Assembly (NCBI GenBank): GCA_039029135.1
Contig: JBCCGT010000009.1
Location: 1 to 64,000 of the forward strand
Origin: JALZVT01 sp039029135
Lineage (GTDB): Bacteria; Pseudomonadota; Gammaproteobacteria; Pseudomonadales; Azotimanducaceae
Direction: 5' to 3'
DNA: 64,000 bases
A program made the position numbers and the translations under genes. Below are positions 34,576 to 43,932 of this stretch, piece after piece. Positions within the stretch are counted from its first letter, which is position 1. The number at the start of each line of letters is the position of its first letter. The notes beneath the pieces were generated by a model that saw only the letters and a program-made list of their open reading frames with translations, was not told the DNA's origin and did not search any database.

Positions 34576-36287
34576 AGCGCGGCCTCGAATTCAGCTCGAT
34601 GACGCGCGAGTTCCGCCACGCTCAGATCTCGCGATCGCCGCCGGCCAATCGTTGCGCCCAGTTCGCTAAGCGGCGTGGCCAGGCCTTTCTCCGCGAGTCG
34701 CTGCACCGCCTCGCGCTGGCGATCCTTCAGCTCGGCCACCGCCTGGTCGACGTAGACCCCGGCCGCGCCCTCGGTGAGCGTGCTGGTCAGGGACAGCATG
34801 ACGGGGGTCAGCACCAGGTCGGCGAGTCCAATCCCGCCGGTCTGCAGCGCCACGACCACACCGGCGGTGTCGGCGCTCGCACGGATCGCGCGGAGGCCGT
34901 TGAGCAGCGCGGGCTGCTCCTCGAGCCGCGCGTAGAGCGCGCGCGCGGCGGCCTCAACCTCGACCTGAAAATCTGCATGATGGGCTTCGGCGAGCCGAAG
35001 AAACTCCGCTCGCAGTGCACCCTCGCGCGCCGCGAGTTCGAGCGCGAGCTCGTTCCAGAATGGCTGCGCCGTCGGCGGCGCGAGCGCCTGCGTGCGAACC
35101 TCGAGCAGCCAGTGTGCGGCGCCGTCGGCCAGAAGCTCCGGCTCGCGACCCAGATCAGACTCGGCGCCGGCGCCGTCGAACAGGCGCCGCACCGGCCACG
35201 TGACGACCGAGCGCACTCGCCCCATGGTGCGGGCGAGCAGCGGGATCTCCAGCAGCACCAATAGCTGTCCGAGCAGTCGCTGGAAGGTGTCGTAGCGCTC
35301 CGTGTCCGCGAGATAGTCGCGCTCGTAGTCCGCGACGAAGGCCTCGCGACGTGCCGCGATCATGGCCTGCCACTCGACCAGGCTGGCCTCGAGAGAGGCA
35401 AGCGGCTCGACCCAGGCGGCCCAGTGGCGCTCGAACAGCCGCGCCGCGTCGTCGCCAAAGTCGGGGGCCGGGCGCTCGCGCACAAACTCAACCGCGAGCG
35501 ATTCGATCCACGCGGCGGTCTGCGCGCGCAGCCCCGCTTCGCGCTGTTCGGGCGTCGCGGCCTGGGTCTCCGGCAGGAAGGCGAGGCGCGAACGCTCGCC
35601 TGCCGGCCCACTTAGGCGCTCACGACGCAGGGTCTCGATGTGCGCGCGCAGCTCTGCATCAGACTCCGGAGCCACCTTGTTGACGACGAGCAGCAGTGGT
35701 TTATCGAGCGGCGCCAGCAGGTCGAGCATGCGCCACACGGCGAGATCGCCGTACTTGTCCCGACTCACGATCATGATGAGCGCGTCCGCGATTCCCGCGA
35801 TGGCGAGCACCGTGTGTCGATAGGCAGACGCGCTAAGCGAATCGAAGTCCGGTGTGTCCCAGACGATGCCGCCGCCGGCAGCCGCCAACACCGTGGGGAC
35901 GGCGGTCGCCGTCGCCAGCAGTGTCACTTGCTCCAGCGCATCGGCGTCCAGCTTATCCGCGTCGGTCAGCCGGGCGCCGGGCAGCAGACGCGCAAACAAA
36001 CCGTCGACGCTCGCGGGCTCAGCGGCCGCGCCAAAGGCGGCGCCACGGGCATGGCGGGTATGGCCGGCCAAAGCGCTGACGCTCGTCACCGACCGTTCAC
36101 TGAGAAGATTGACCAGCGTGCTCTTGCCCGCCTGGGTGGGGCCGACGACACCGATCTGCAGCGGCGCAGACTCGCCGGCGCCGGTTCGCCTCAGCGCCGC
36201 CAGCGCGAGCGCGAGTCCATCGAGCGCCACGGCCTCGAGTTCGATCGCGCCGACGCCAGGGTCCCGTCCATCGCGGCCATCCACCAC
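34572..36287 (-). CDS. dynamin-like/TRAFAC membrane GTPase (first of a pair)
   Basis: A 571-aa GTPase with G1 GPTQAGKST (49-57), switch region LAGHTRHARGAAFG, G3 DTPDFDS and G4 NKVA (NKxD with Ala for Asp). The later part is helical with hydrophobic stretches (LLGQLLVLLEIPLLA; GGIGLADLVLTPVML). The GTG at 36287 has no ribosome binding site. The frame is open and protein-like upstream for at least 25 more codons without ATG, GTG or TTG; an ATC at 36362 is preceded by GGAG at seven bases, so the true N-terminus may be longer. It is the first gene of the GTPase pair and divergent from the OmpA-like gene. Confidence 0.83.
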   Translation of the reverse strand: MVDGRDGRDPGVGAIELEAVALDGLALALAALRRTGAGESAPLQIGVVGPTQAGKSTLVNLLSERSVTSVSALAGHTRHARGAAFGAAAEPASVDGLFARLLPGARLTDADKLDADALEQVTLLATATAVPTVLAAAGGGIVWDTPDFDSLSASAYRHTVLAIAGIADALIMIVSRDKYGDLAVWRMLDLLAPLDKPLLLVVNKVAPESDAELRAHIETLRRERLSGPAGERSRLAFLPETQAATPEQREAGLRAQTAAWIESLAVEFVRERPAPDFGDDAARLFERHWAAWVEPLASLEASLVEWQAMIAARREAFVADYERDYLADTERYDTFQRLLGQLLVLLEIPLLARTMGRVRSVVTWPVRRLFDGAGAESDLGREPELLADGAAHWLLEVRTQALAPPTAQPFWNELALELAAREGALRAEFLRLAEAHHADFQVEVEAAARALYARLEEQPALLNGLRAIRASADTAGVVVALQTGGIGLADLVLTPVMLSLTSTLTEGAAGVYVDQAVAELKDRQREAVQRLAEKGLATPLSELGATIGRRRSRDLSVAELARHRAEFEAAL

Positions 36288-36471
36288 GGCCTGCAGCCGG
36301 GTCAGCGCCGCGAGGCACTCGGCGGCGGCGCTCTCGAGAGCGGTATTGGAATGGGCGCTGATGGCTCGACTCCGATGCAGGCAATGGGTCCGCGGGCATT
36401 GTCGCGGGGCGAGTCGGCGGCGGCAAATAGCCGCAGCACCGCAGTACGTCTGGCAGGCGATGTATGGACAG

Positions 36472-36500
36472 TTGCGAAACCGTCGGGCTCGCCTAAGAAT
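36472..36500 (+). promoter_or_regulatory. putative promoter of the OmpA-like gene
   Basis: TTGCGA (36472-36477) is followed after 17 bp by AAGAAT (36495-36500), in the relatively AT-rich stretch before the OmpA-like gene. Matches to consensus are four of six in each box, and the position 35 bp before the ATG is reasonable. Confidence 0.35.
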
Positions 36501-36534
36501 TCAGCTTTGAACCCGCGTTTAAGGACAATCCATC

Positions 36535-38028
36535 ATGACTCAGCGCCAGCCGCGACCAGGTGGCATCGCCCGCCCCCTGTCCCGCTTCCTGACCCGCCTG
36601 GTGACCGCCGCCTGCCTGCTGTTGCCCCTGACCGGCCACACCGAGGAGGCGCTGCGCGCGACGCTGTTCGCCGAGGCGAGCGCGGCGCTCAAGAGCGCCA
36701 ACGAGGCGCGCGCCAGCCTGCTGGCACCCAAGATCTACGCTGACGCTGGCGAAGACTACTCACGCGCGGAAGAACTGCTGGCCGAAGGCGGCAACCTGGA
36801 CGCCATAAGGCGCAGCCTCGGCAAGGCCAGTGAAAAGTTCTCGGCGGCGGCGACCGCCGCGCGACGGGCGAACACCGCCTTCGCCGCGACGCTGGCCGCC
36901 CGCGAGGCGGCTGATCAGGCCGGCGCGCGCGAGTACGCCCGCGAGACCTGGGTGCGCGGTGAAGAGTCACTATCGGAGGCCGCGCGACGGCTGGAGGCAG
37001 ATCGCGAAAAGAGCGCACTGGAGAACGCCGCGCAGGCAGAGGAGGCCTTTCGCGCCGCCGAGTTGACCGCGATCAAGGCGAGTTTCCTCGATGACACTCG
37101 CGGCCTCTTGAAGCAGGCAAAAGAGGAGCGCGCGGAGCGCTATGCGCCGGCAACCTATTCTCAGGCGGCGGCTCTGCTCGCTGAGGCGGAGACGCAGCTC
37201 GAGGCCGACCGCTACGACACCGACCGGCCACGCAACATTGCGAGACAGGCGAAGCACGAGGCCTATCACGCGATCTACCTCGCCCGGGTCGGCGACGAGG
37301 TCCGGCGTGATCGCAGCGGCGCAGAGAAGGTGCTGCTCGGCTGGGAGGATTCGCTGCGCCGGCTGGCGAACGTGCTGGACGTGCCGATCTACTTCGACAA
37401 CGGCGAGGCCGCGGCGATCAACGCGATGATCAGCAAGGTCAATGACCTGAACGCGCTGATCGATCGCCTGGCGCAGGACGTCGGTGACCGGGAAGCCCAG
37501 GTCATTGCACTGCAAACCGAGGTCGGGGAGCTCACGACGCGACTCGGCGGCGAGGCCGCCGCGGTGCAGAGCCTGAACGCGCTGCTCGAACGCCAGGAGG
37601 AACATCGCCGACGCTTCGCGCAGGTCGAGAACAGCTATCTGCTCTCGGAGGCGACGGTCCTACGCCAGGGCAACGACGTGATCATTCGCATGGTCGGGCT
37701 GAACTTCGATAGCGGCAAGGCCGAGATCAAGCCCGAGCACGAGGAGCTCTTAACCAAGCTCGCCGGCTCCGTGGGCATCTTCCCCCGTTCGACGCTTTCG
37801 ATCGAGGGCCATACGGACGCCTACGGCAGCGACGCGACCAATCTTGCGCTGTCCGAAAAGCGGGCCCAGGCCGTCCGTGAGCATCTGATCGGGGCCGGTA
37901 TCGACGGGCTGCGCATGAACGCGGTCGGCTACGGCGAATCGCGGCCGGTGGCCAACAACGAAACCGCTACCGGTCGGGCGCGCAATCGCCGCATCGACGT
38001 GATCATCACCCCATTCGAGGAGAGCTGA
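36535..38028 (+). CDS. OmpA-family peptidoglycan-binding protein with DUF4398 region
   Basis: A 497-aa envelope protein. A signal peptide covers residues 1-36 (hydrophobic core LVTAACLLLPLTG). Then comes a long Ala/Glu/Arg-rich helical region with DUF4398-like repeats (AEDYSRAEELLAEG; YAPATYSQAAALLAEAE), a coiled coil, and a C-terminal OmpA domain (NFDSGKAEIKPEH, IEGHTDAYGSD, LSEKRAQAVREHL, GYGESRPVANNET, NRRIDV) that binds diaminopimelate in peptidoglycan. ATG 36535 follows AAGGA. It sits before an L,D-transpeptidase and an M15-like peptidase gene, forming a wall-associated group. Confidence 0.92.
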   Translation: MTQRQPRPGGIARPLSRFLTRLVTAACLLLPLTGHTEEALRATLFAEASAALKSANEARASLLAPKIYADAGEDYSRAEELLAEGGNLDAIRRSLGKASEKFSAAATAARRANTAFAATLAAREAADQAGAREYARETWVRGEESLSEAARRLEADREKSALENAAQAEEAFRAAELTAIKASFLDDTRGLLKQAKEERAERYAPATYSQAAALLAEAETQLEADRYDTDRPRNIARQAKHEAYHAIYLARVGDEVRRDRSGAEKVLLGWEDSLRRLANVLDVPIYFDNGEAAAINAMISKVNDLNALIDRLAQDVGDREAQVIALQTEVGELTTRLGGEAAAVQSLNALLERQEEHRRRFAQVENSYLLSEATVLRQGNDVIIRMVGLNFDSGKAEIKPEHEELLTKLAGSVGIFPRSTLSIEGHTDAYGSDATNLALSEKRAQAVREHLIGAGIDGLRMNAVGYGESRPVANNETATGRARNRRIDVIITPFEES

Positions 38029-38041
38029 TCGTCAGTCCCCC

Positions 38042-38057
38042 AGCGCCTCTGGGCGCT
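38042..38057 (+). terminator. short hairpin after the OmpA-like gene
   Basis: AGCGCC and GGCGCT pair over six bases with loop TCTG, followed by only CCTTAG. It lies 14 bp after the stop codon and could be a weak terminator or mRNA-stabilising hairpin. Confidence 0.3.
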
Positions 38058-38168
38058 CCTTAGCAGAAGCTGTGATCACACGCACAGGGTGAAGCGCGGG
38101 CTGCAACGAGACGTCGAATCGGGACGCCTCACTCGTCTGACAATTTCCCGATCCGCTAGGGTCGCGCG

Positions 38169-39923
38169 ATGTTTGTTTTTTGGCGCATCGCTGACGATCT
38201 GCAACCGCGCAGCCGCCGTCGTGCGCCTGCGCGGGAGCCTGCGACGGCAATCGGCGGCCCGAGGCATCGCCTGCTGCCCGCGCTGCTCATTTGCCTGCTG
38301 AGCGGCGCAACCACCGCGCCCTCGAGCAGCGCCGGGGGCCACACCCAGGCCAACCAACCTACCGGCATCGCTATGCCCGCTGTGGTCCGGGGCAGCGCCG
38401 CCCCAAAGACACTCGCGCTGCTGTACGGCAGCAGTCCGACGCGCTGGCTGCGCCGCGGGCGGCTTACCAGCGCCGGTCACATCGCACTCGCGCTGCTGCG
38501 GCGCGCCCCGGCACACGGGCTGTCCAGCAAACGCTACGCGCTGCCGCAGTTACAGCAGCGGGCGGCGCTGCTGCCGCGCGACGCGCAGCGTTTTGACCAC
38601 CAACTGTCCGCCGCACTGCTGGCCTATTGCCTCGACCTGGACCGGGGCAGCACCGAACTAGATGCGTCGTGGCGCGCGACGGGCGCGCAGGCGGTGCGCG
38701 GCGGCGAGCGCCTGAATGCCATCCAGCGGGGCCTGGCCGAGGCCATCGAGCGCGGCGAGCTCGCGCGCTACGTCAATTCTCTGCTACCCAAAGAGCCCGG
38801 CTACCAGAGCCTGCAGCTTGCGCTGCGACGGTATCGCACCATCGCGGCGACAGGTGGCTGGCAGCAGATCCCGCCGGGTCCGTCCCTGGCCATCGACAGC
38901 AGCGGACCGCGGGTGGCGGCCCTGCGTGCGCGCCTGCTGCGGACGTCCGACCTGCCCATCGAACGCGGCGGGGGTAATCTCTTTGACGCCGCGCTCGCGG
39001 GCGCCGTCGAGCGGTTTCAGCGCCGCCACGGGCTCGCCGCGGACGGTCGGGTGGGTGAACAGACACTGGCGGCGTTGAATCGGTCAGTCGCGGACAAGAT
39101 CGTGCAGATCGAACTGAACATGGATCGCTGGCGCGCGCTGCCGACGGCGCTGCCGGCAGACCTGGTGATGGTGAACGTACCGGGCTATGACCTGCGGCTG
39201 CGGCTGAATGGACGCCAGGCACTCGACATGCGCGTCATCGTCGGCAAGCCCGAATCGCCCACGCCGCTGATGGCCCAACACCTCGAGCAGATCGTCTTTC
39301 ATCCCTACTGGTATCCGCCGGCGCGGCTGACGGCGCGCGAAATCTATCCGCGGCTGAAGACCGACCCCGGCTACCTTGCGCGCGAGGGATTTCAGGTGCT
39401 GCAAGCGCAAGGCCCGGCCGAGCTGCTGCCGGTGCAAGCGGCCAGTCGCGTCAGCCGTCTCGCCGCCACCTGGGACGGGCGGGGCGCCCTACCCTTTCGG
39501 CTGCGACAGAAACCGGGCCCAAGGAACGCCTTGGGCAGGGTGAAGTTCCTGCTGCCCAACCGGCAGGCGATCTATCTGCACGATACACCGCACAAGGCGC
39601 TGTTCGAGCGCGCTCGCCGCGCGTACAGCCACGGCTGCATTCGGCTCGAGGAGCCCGCGCGCTTCGCGGCCGCCCTGCTCGCGCGCGATCAAGCCTGGGA
39701 CAAGCGGCGCGTCGCTCAGGCGTTCGCCGATCCGGCGCGCAAAGCCGTCGAACTGCATCGCCCTGTGGCCGTTTTTCTGGTCTACTTCACCGTCGTTTCC
39801 GAGGGCACCGAGGTGCGTTTCTTCCCCGATGTGTACGGCCGCGACAAGACCGCACCAGCAACCAAGCCCCGGCACCAGATGGCGCGCCTGGCGCAGGATC
39901 TGGCGCTCGACCACCGGGGATAA
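38169..39923 (+). CDS. L,D-transpeptidase, YcbB type
   Basis: A 584-aa L,D-transpeptidase that forms 3-3 crosslinks in peptidoglycan. An N-terminal basic region with a hydrophobic segment (LLPALLICLLSGA) is a signal or anchor. The N-terminal scaffold is followed by a peptidoglycan-binding domain (AVERFQRRHGLAADGRVGEQTLAALN) and the YkuD catalytic domain with YSHGCIRLEEP (Cys490). HDTPHKALFERARRAYSHG is typical of YcbB/LdtD. ATG 38169 has a weak ribosome binding site. It lies between the OmpA-like gene and an M15-like peptidase gene whose start follows by 19 bp. Confidence 0.93.
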   Translation: MFVFWRIADDLQPRSRRRAPAREPATAIGGPRHRLLPALLICLLSGATTAPSSSAGGHTQANQPTGIAMPAVVRGSAAPKTLALLYGSSPTRWLRRGRLTSAGHIALALLRRAPAHGLSSKRYALPQLQQRAALLPRDAQRFDHQLSAALLAYCLDLDRGSTELDASWRATGAQAVRGGERLNAIQRGLAEAIERGELARYVNSLLPKEPGYQSLQLALRRYRTIAATGGWQQIPPGPSLAIDSSGPRVAALRARLLRTSDLPIERGGGNLFDAALAGAVERFQRRHGLAADGRVGEQTLAALNRSVADKIVQIELNMDRWRALPTALPADLVMVNVPGYDLRLRLNGRQALDMRVIVGKPESPTPLMAQHLEQIVFHPYWYPPARLTAREIYPRLKTDPGYLAREGFQVLQAQGPAELLPVQAASRVSRLAATWDGRGALPFRLRQKPGPRNALGRVKFLLPNRQAIYLHDTPHKALFERARRAYSHGCIRLEEPARFAAALLARDQAWDKRRVAQAFADPARKAVELHRPVAVFLVYFTVVSEGTEVRFFPDVYGRDKTAPATKPRHQMARLAQDLALDHRG

Positions 39924-39942
39924 GCTCCGGCCGCCCGCACTG

Positions 39943-40830
39943 ATGCTGTTCCTCGCGGCCCTGTGGACCGCGACCCCGGCACAGGCCGACTTCAAGATCG
40001 ACGTCGGCGGGCTGCTTTCCGGTCACGCCCTCACACCGGTCATCGCGCTGCCCGCTCAACGCCTGGTGGCCGCGGTCAGCGGCAACGACATCAGCGCGGC
40101 GTTCTCCAGCGAGGTTGGTATCGACATCGCCGGCGAACGCAGTTTTCGATTAGCGGCGCCGAGCGTGCCCGGCAGCTATCCAGTGCACATGACGTCCACC
40201 AGCGGAGCAACCAAATCGCTGCAGCTGCTGGTGGCCCAGCCCTTCGACCACGCCGATCACGATCACATCGACGGCTATCGGATCGGCCACTACCCGTCGC
40301 AGAGCCGCGCGCCGCGTCCCGGTTTCTACGCCCCGCCCAGCGGTCTGATACGCGTCGATCGCCAGGACGTGCGCGTGCCCATATCCGAGCACTTCGAGGT
40401 TGGCCAGTTCCTGTGCAAGCAGAGCGCGGGCTGGCCGCGCTTTCTCGCCCTCCAACCGGCGCTTGTGCTGCAGCTTGAGAATGCGATCGAGCGACTCGCG
40501 AGCAAGGGCGTGAACGCGAACACCCTGGCGGTCCTCAGCGGCTATCGGACGCCCGCCTACAACGCGTCGCTGGGCAACGTGCGCTACAGCCGGCACGTGT
40601 ACGGTGACGCGGCAGACGTTTACGTCGACACGGACGGCGACGGCTTCATGGATGATCTCAACGGTGACGGCGTTGTATCGGTTGCCGACGCGCGCGAGCT
40701 GGCCCGACTGCTGGCGAGCCTGCCCGGCGCGGACTATACGGGCATCGGCGTATATCCCGCGACCAACCACCACGGCCCCTTCGTCCACGTCGACATGCGC
40801 GGCTTCAAGGCGCGCTGGGGCAGCTGGTAG
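39943..40830 (+). CDS. M15-type zinc peptidase with an EF-hand loop
   Basis: A 295-aa secreted protein of the peptidase M15 (YcbK/VanX-like) group. Zinc ligands are in SRHVYGDAADVY (His218, Asp225) and FVHVDM (His282), and SGYRTPAYN is the preceding family motif. Between them a DxDxDG loop (DTDGDGFMDDLNGDGVVSVA, from residue 228) looks like a calcium-binding EF-hand or dockerin motif. The start at ATG 39943 gives a short signal sequence lacking the usual basic residues; a start further upstream without ATG/GTG is possible. It probably trims peptidoglycan peptides alongside the L,D-transpeptidase encoded just before. Confidence 0.87.
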   Translation: MLFLAALWTATPAQADFKIDVGGLLSGHALTPVIALPAQRLVAAVSGNDISAAFSSEVGIDIAGERSFRLAAPSVPGSYPVHMTSTSGATKSLQLLVAQPFDHADHDHIDGYRIGHYPSQSRAPRPGFYAPPSGLIRVDRQDVRVPISEHFEVGQFLCKQSAGWPRFLALQPALVLQLENAIERLASKGVNANTLAVLSGYRTPAYNASLGNVRYSRHVYGDAADVYVDTDGDGFMDDLNGDGVVSVADARELARLLASLPGADYTGIGVYPATNHHGPFVHVDMRGFKARWGSW

Positions 40831-40869
40831 GCCCAACGCGGCTCTTCCCTACCCCAGTCGCCGCCGCTG

Positions 40870-42030
40870 TTATTCGCCGCGGAGGGCGTCGAAGATCGGC
40901 AGCCGCGCCGCGCGCAGGGCAGGCAGCAACCCGCCGATAGCGCCCAGCACCAGCGCCCAGACGAGCCCGGTTTGCAGGAGCTGCGGGGTCACCGCGAAAT
41001 CAAAGGCCACCTGCGAGAACGAGGCGTTGTTTAGCGTCGATGCGGTGTAGCCGTCGAACAGCAGCCAGACCACCAACCCACCAAGCGCGCCGCCGAGGAA
41101 CGCCAGCAGGAGGGCTTCGATGAGCACAGAGATCACGACGGGCAGCGCGCCAAATCCGAGCGCCCGCAGCGTCGCGATCTCCACGCTGCGCGTGCTGACG
41201 GCGGTGTACATCGTATTCAGCGCCGCGAACACCGCGCCGATCGCCATGATGGTCGCCACCGCGTAGCCGAAGCTGGTGATCAGCGAACTCAGTCCCTCGG
41301 ACTGTTCGGCATAGAACTGGTCCTCCGTGGTCAGCGCGAGATCCAGCCGGGGATCCGCTTTGATCGCTTCAGCCACGGACGCGGCGAGCGATGGCTGCTC
41401 GAGCAGCACGCGCATAGACGACAGGGCGCCGCCGCGATTGAACGCGCTCTGCGCGACCGGCAAGTCGGCCCAGACCTCGGACTCGTAGGCGCTGCCGTTG
41501 GCAGCAAAGTGCCCCACAATGCGCCAGCGGCTGCTCTTCAGCTCAATCTCTGCCCCGACCTCGAGGCCGGCGAACTCCACCGCCGCGAGCTGGCCGACGA
41601 GCAGTTCGTTACGCCCCGGCTCAAACCGCCGGCCCTTGATCACCTCGATCTCTGGCCGCACGACGAAGGCGTCAGGTCCCACACCCCGCAGGACGACGTT
41701 GGCCGGCGTGCCGGTGTCCATCTTCGGGATGTCGGCGACCACGTAGAGTTCCGGCGACAGGACCGCGACGCCCTCGAACTGGGAGACGATGTTGTACTCG
41801 ACGTTCGACATGCCGCTCGAAAGCTCACCGTTCGACTGATCGCGCAGGACGATGGCCCGCTCGGGCACGCTGGCGGACTGCAGCGCCGCGCGAAAGCCGG
41901 CGGCCATCGCCAGCAGTCCTACCAGCACGGCAACCACGCCCGCGATGCCAACGACGATGACCAGCGACGAACCCAGCCGGCTGACCAGGTTGCGCAGGTT
42001 CATTAGCGTAATTTCAAGTATTTGTCCCAT
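40870..42030 (-). CDS. ABC transporter permease, MacB/FtsX type (second subunit)
   Basis: A 386-aa permease: one N-terminal helix (SLVIVVGIAGVVAVLVGLLAM), a large periplasmic domain, then three C-terminal helices with the FtsX core (VEIATLRALGFGALPVVISVLIEALLL). This is a type VII (mechanotransmission) ABC topology. It is the last gene of a four-gene operon and differs from the upstream permease, so a heterodimer is likely. Substrate unknown; LolCDE-, MacB- and DevC-like roles are all possible. Confidence 0.9.
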   Translation of the reverse strand: MGQILEITLMNLRNLVSRLGSSLVIVVGIAGVVAVLVGLLAMAAGFRAALQSASVPERAIVLRDQSNGELSSGMSNVEYNIVSQFEGVAVLSPELYVVADIPKMDTGTPANVVLRGVGPDAFVVRPEIEVIKGRRFEPGRNELLVGQLAAVEFAGLEVGAEIELKSSRWRIVGHFAANGSAYESEVWADLPVAQSAFNRGGALSSMRVLLEQPSLAASVAEAIKADPRLDLALTTEDQFYAEQSEGLSSLITSFGYAVATIMAIGAVFAALNTMYTAVSTRSVEIATLRALGFGALPVVISVLIEALLLAFLGGALGGLVVWLLFDGYTASTLNNASFSQVAFDFAVTPQLLQTGLVWALVLGAIGGLLPALRAARLPIFDALRGE

Positions 42031-42045
42031 GGCGGCGCCCCCGAT

Positions 42046-43206
42046 TTAGCCGCGCCGCAGCGCTTCGACGATGGTCAGGCGGTGCGCGGTTCGCGCGGGC
42101 AGCGCACCGATCAGCAGACCGATGGCCACGGCGAGCCCGAAGCCAATCGCTATGGTCGCGGACGTGATTTCGAATACACCAACGATCTGCGCGAGTCCTG
42201 CAGCAAGCGCCCCCTGCAGCGCGTACGCAACACCCATGCCCAGCGCCGCGCCGAGCAGCACCAGCAGCAGCGCCTCGAGCAGGACGATGCCGCTCACCCA
42301 GGCGTCGCCGAACCCGAGCGTCTTCAGCACCGCGAGATCCGGTATGCGCTCGCGCAGGCCCTGCCCCATGGTGTTGGCCGTCAGCAGAATGATGGTAAAG
42401 AACACGGCCCCCATGATGACCCGCACGATGAGGCTGATGTTGCCGAGCTGTTTGGCAAACTGACGCTGAAACTCGTCTTCCGTCGCCGAGCGCGTCGGCG
42501 TCTGCGAGTTCTCGAACAGCGCGTCGATTTCGCTTGCGATCTCGGCGGCGCGGTCGGGCTGATCGAGCCGCAGCGTCCACCACCCCACCTGATCCTTGCC
42601 GTAGCTGGCCACGGCCTCGGTGAAGTACTCATAGCGAAACAGGAATAGCTGCGCCGGCTGGCGCTCGTCCTGGGAGGTGAAGCTGCCGACCAGTTCGAAC
42701 TCCCACAGGCGCGTGCCGTCCGCCTTGGGCCAGATGTCGGCCGTGATAGGAATGATGTCGCCGACCTGCCAGCCGTAGCGCTGCATCAGCACGTCGCCGG
42801 CGACCGCGGCCGTGCGTATGCGGGCAAAGCGCTCGAGCACGTCTGGCTCGATCTCAAACTCGCCGTAGATGTCGAAGAAGGGCCGCGGTCGTACCGGATA
42901 CTTCGGAAAGAAGTTGCGGCGATCCTGATAAATGCCTCCAAACCAGTTCTGCCCGACGATGGCCTCTACCCCGTCTACCGCCAGTATCTGCTCGCGCTGA
43001 CGCACCGGCAGCGGGTCGACGATAGAGTACTTCGGGGACACGATCAGCCGATCCACACCCTGCAGGCTCACGCCGCCGTCGAAGGCAGCGCCGATCGCCT
43101 GCAGCAGGGCGAACAGCAAAAATGCGATCGCGACCGACAACACAGTGAGTATTGAGCGCGTACGCTTGCGAAACAGATTGGCCCAGACGAGGCGCGCGGC
43201 GCTCAT
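42046..43206 (-). CDS. ABC transporter permease, MacB/FtsX type (first subunit)
   Basis: A 386-aa permease with the same one-plus-three helix layout. N-terminal RTRSILTVLSVAIAFLLFALLQ, a periplasmic domain of about 200 residues, and the FtsX segment IPDLAVLKTLGFGDAWVSGIVLLEALLL. Its ATG overlaps the stop of the ATPase gene in ATGA, so the pair is coupled. Fifteen base pairs separate it from the next permease gene. Confidence 0.9.
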   Translation of the reverse strand: MSAARLVWANLFRKRTRSILTVLSVAIAFLLFALLQAIGAAFDGGVSLQGVDRLIVSPKYSIVDPLPVRQREQILAVDGVEAIVGQNWFGGIYQDRRNFFPKYPVRPRPFFDIYGEFEIEPDVLERFARIRTAAVAGDVLMQRYGWQVGDIIPITADIWPKADGTRLWEFELVGSFTSQDERQPAQLFLFRYEYFTEAVASYGKDQVGWWTLRLDQPDRAAEIASEIDALFENSQTPTRSATEDEFQRQFAKQLGNISLIVRVIMGAVFFTIILLTANTMGQGLRERIPDLAVLKTLGFGDAWVSGIVLLEALLLVLLGAALGMGVAYALQGALAAGLAQIVGVFEITSATIAIGFGLAVAIGLLIGALPARTAHRLTIVEALRRG

Positions 43207-43886
43207 GCCGGGACTCCCACCAGCACGCCCTTGTCCATCGTCAGCTGCCGCCTCGCACGTTCGGCCGCCTTAGGATCGTGCGTCACCATGACGATGGTCT
43301 TGCCGTGCTCTTCGTGCAGCAGCGTCAGTAGATCGAGAATCTCATCCGCCGTGTCGCGATCGAGATCGCCCGTCGGTTCGTCGCACACCAGAATACGCGG
43401 GTCCGCGACCAGCGCCCGGGCAATGGCGACCCGCTGCTGTTGACCACCGGACAGCTCGGCCGGCTTGTGGCGCGCCCGATCCGCGAGACCGACGATGGCG
43501 AGCGCCGTTTCGGCATTGGTCGCGCGCTGCTTGCGCGACAGCTTCGTCAACAGCAGCGGCAGCTCCACGTTGCGCTGCGCGTTCAGGACGCCGAGCAGGT
43601 TGTAGAACTGAAAGATGAAGCCCACGTTCGCGGCGCGCCAGGCAGCCAGCCTGCTCGCGCTGAGCTCGGCGAGCGACTGACCGGCCACGTGCAGAGAACC
43701 GGCGCTGGGTTTGTCAAGACCGCCGATCAGGTTCAGCAGCGTGGTCTTGCCTGAGCCGGAAGGCCCCATCAACGAGACGAACTCACCCTCATCGATGCTG
43801 AGGTTGATCCCGCGCAGCACGTCGATGCGCTCCTTGCCGCGCTGATAGGTTTTTTCAAGCCCATCGGCCACCACCATGTCGCTCAC
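43203..43886 (-). CDS. ABC transporter ATPase, LolD/MacB type
   Basis: A 227-aa ATPase with Walker A GPSGSGKTTLLNLIGGLDKP, Q-loop FIFQFYNLL, signature LSGGQQQRVAIARAL, Walker B ILVCDEPTGDLD and the H-loop VTHD. The FQFYNLL and GDLD forms belong to the LolD/MacB subfamily. GTG 43886 (VSDMVVADGLEKTY) is preferred because AGGGG lies six bases before it; the open frame extends further but overlaps poor sequence. It powers the two downstream permeases and is preceded by a periplasmic adaptor gene. Confidence 0.95.
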   Translation of the reverse strand: MSDMVVADGLEKTYQRGKERIDVLRGINLSIDEGEFVSLMGPSGSGKTTLLNLIGGLDKPSAGSLHVAGQSLAELSASRLAAWRAANVGFIFQFYNLLGVLNAQRNVELPLLLTKLSRKQRATNAETALAIVGLADRARHKPAELSGGQQQRVAIARALVADPRILVCDEPTGDLDRDTADEILDLLTLLHEEHGKTIVMVTHDPKAAERARRQLTMDKGVLVGVPA

Positions 43887-43932
43887 GCTAATCCCCTTTA
43901 GTCGTATGGTCCGAGTCTGTTGCGGCGCCGGC

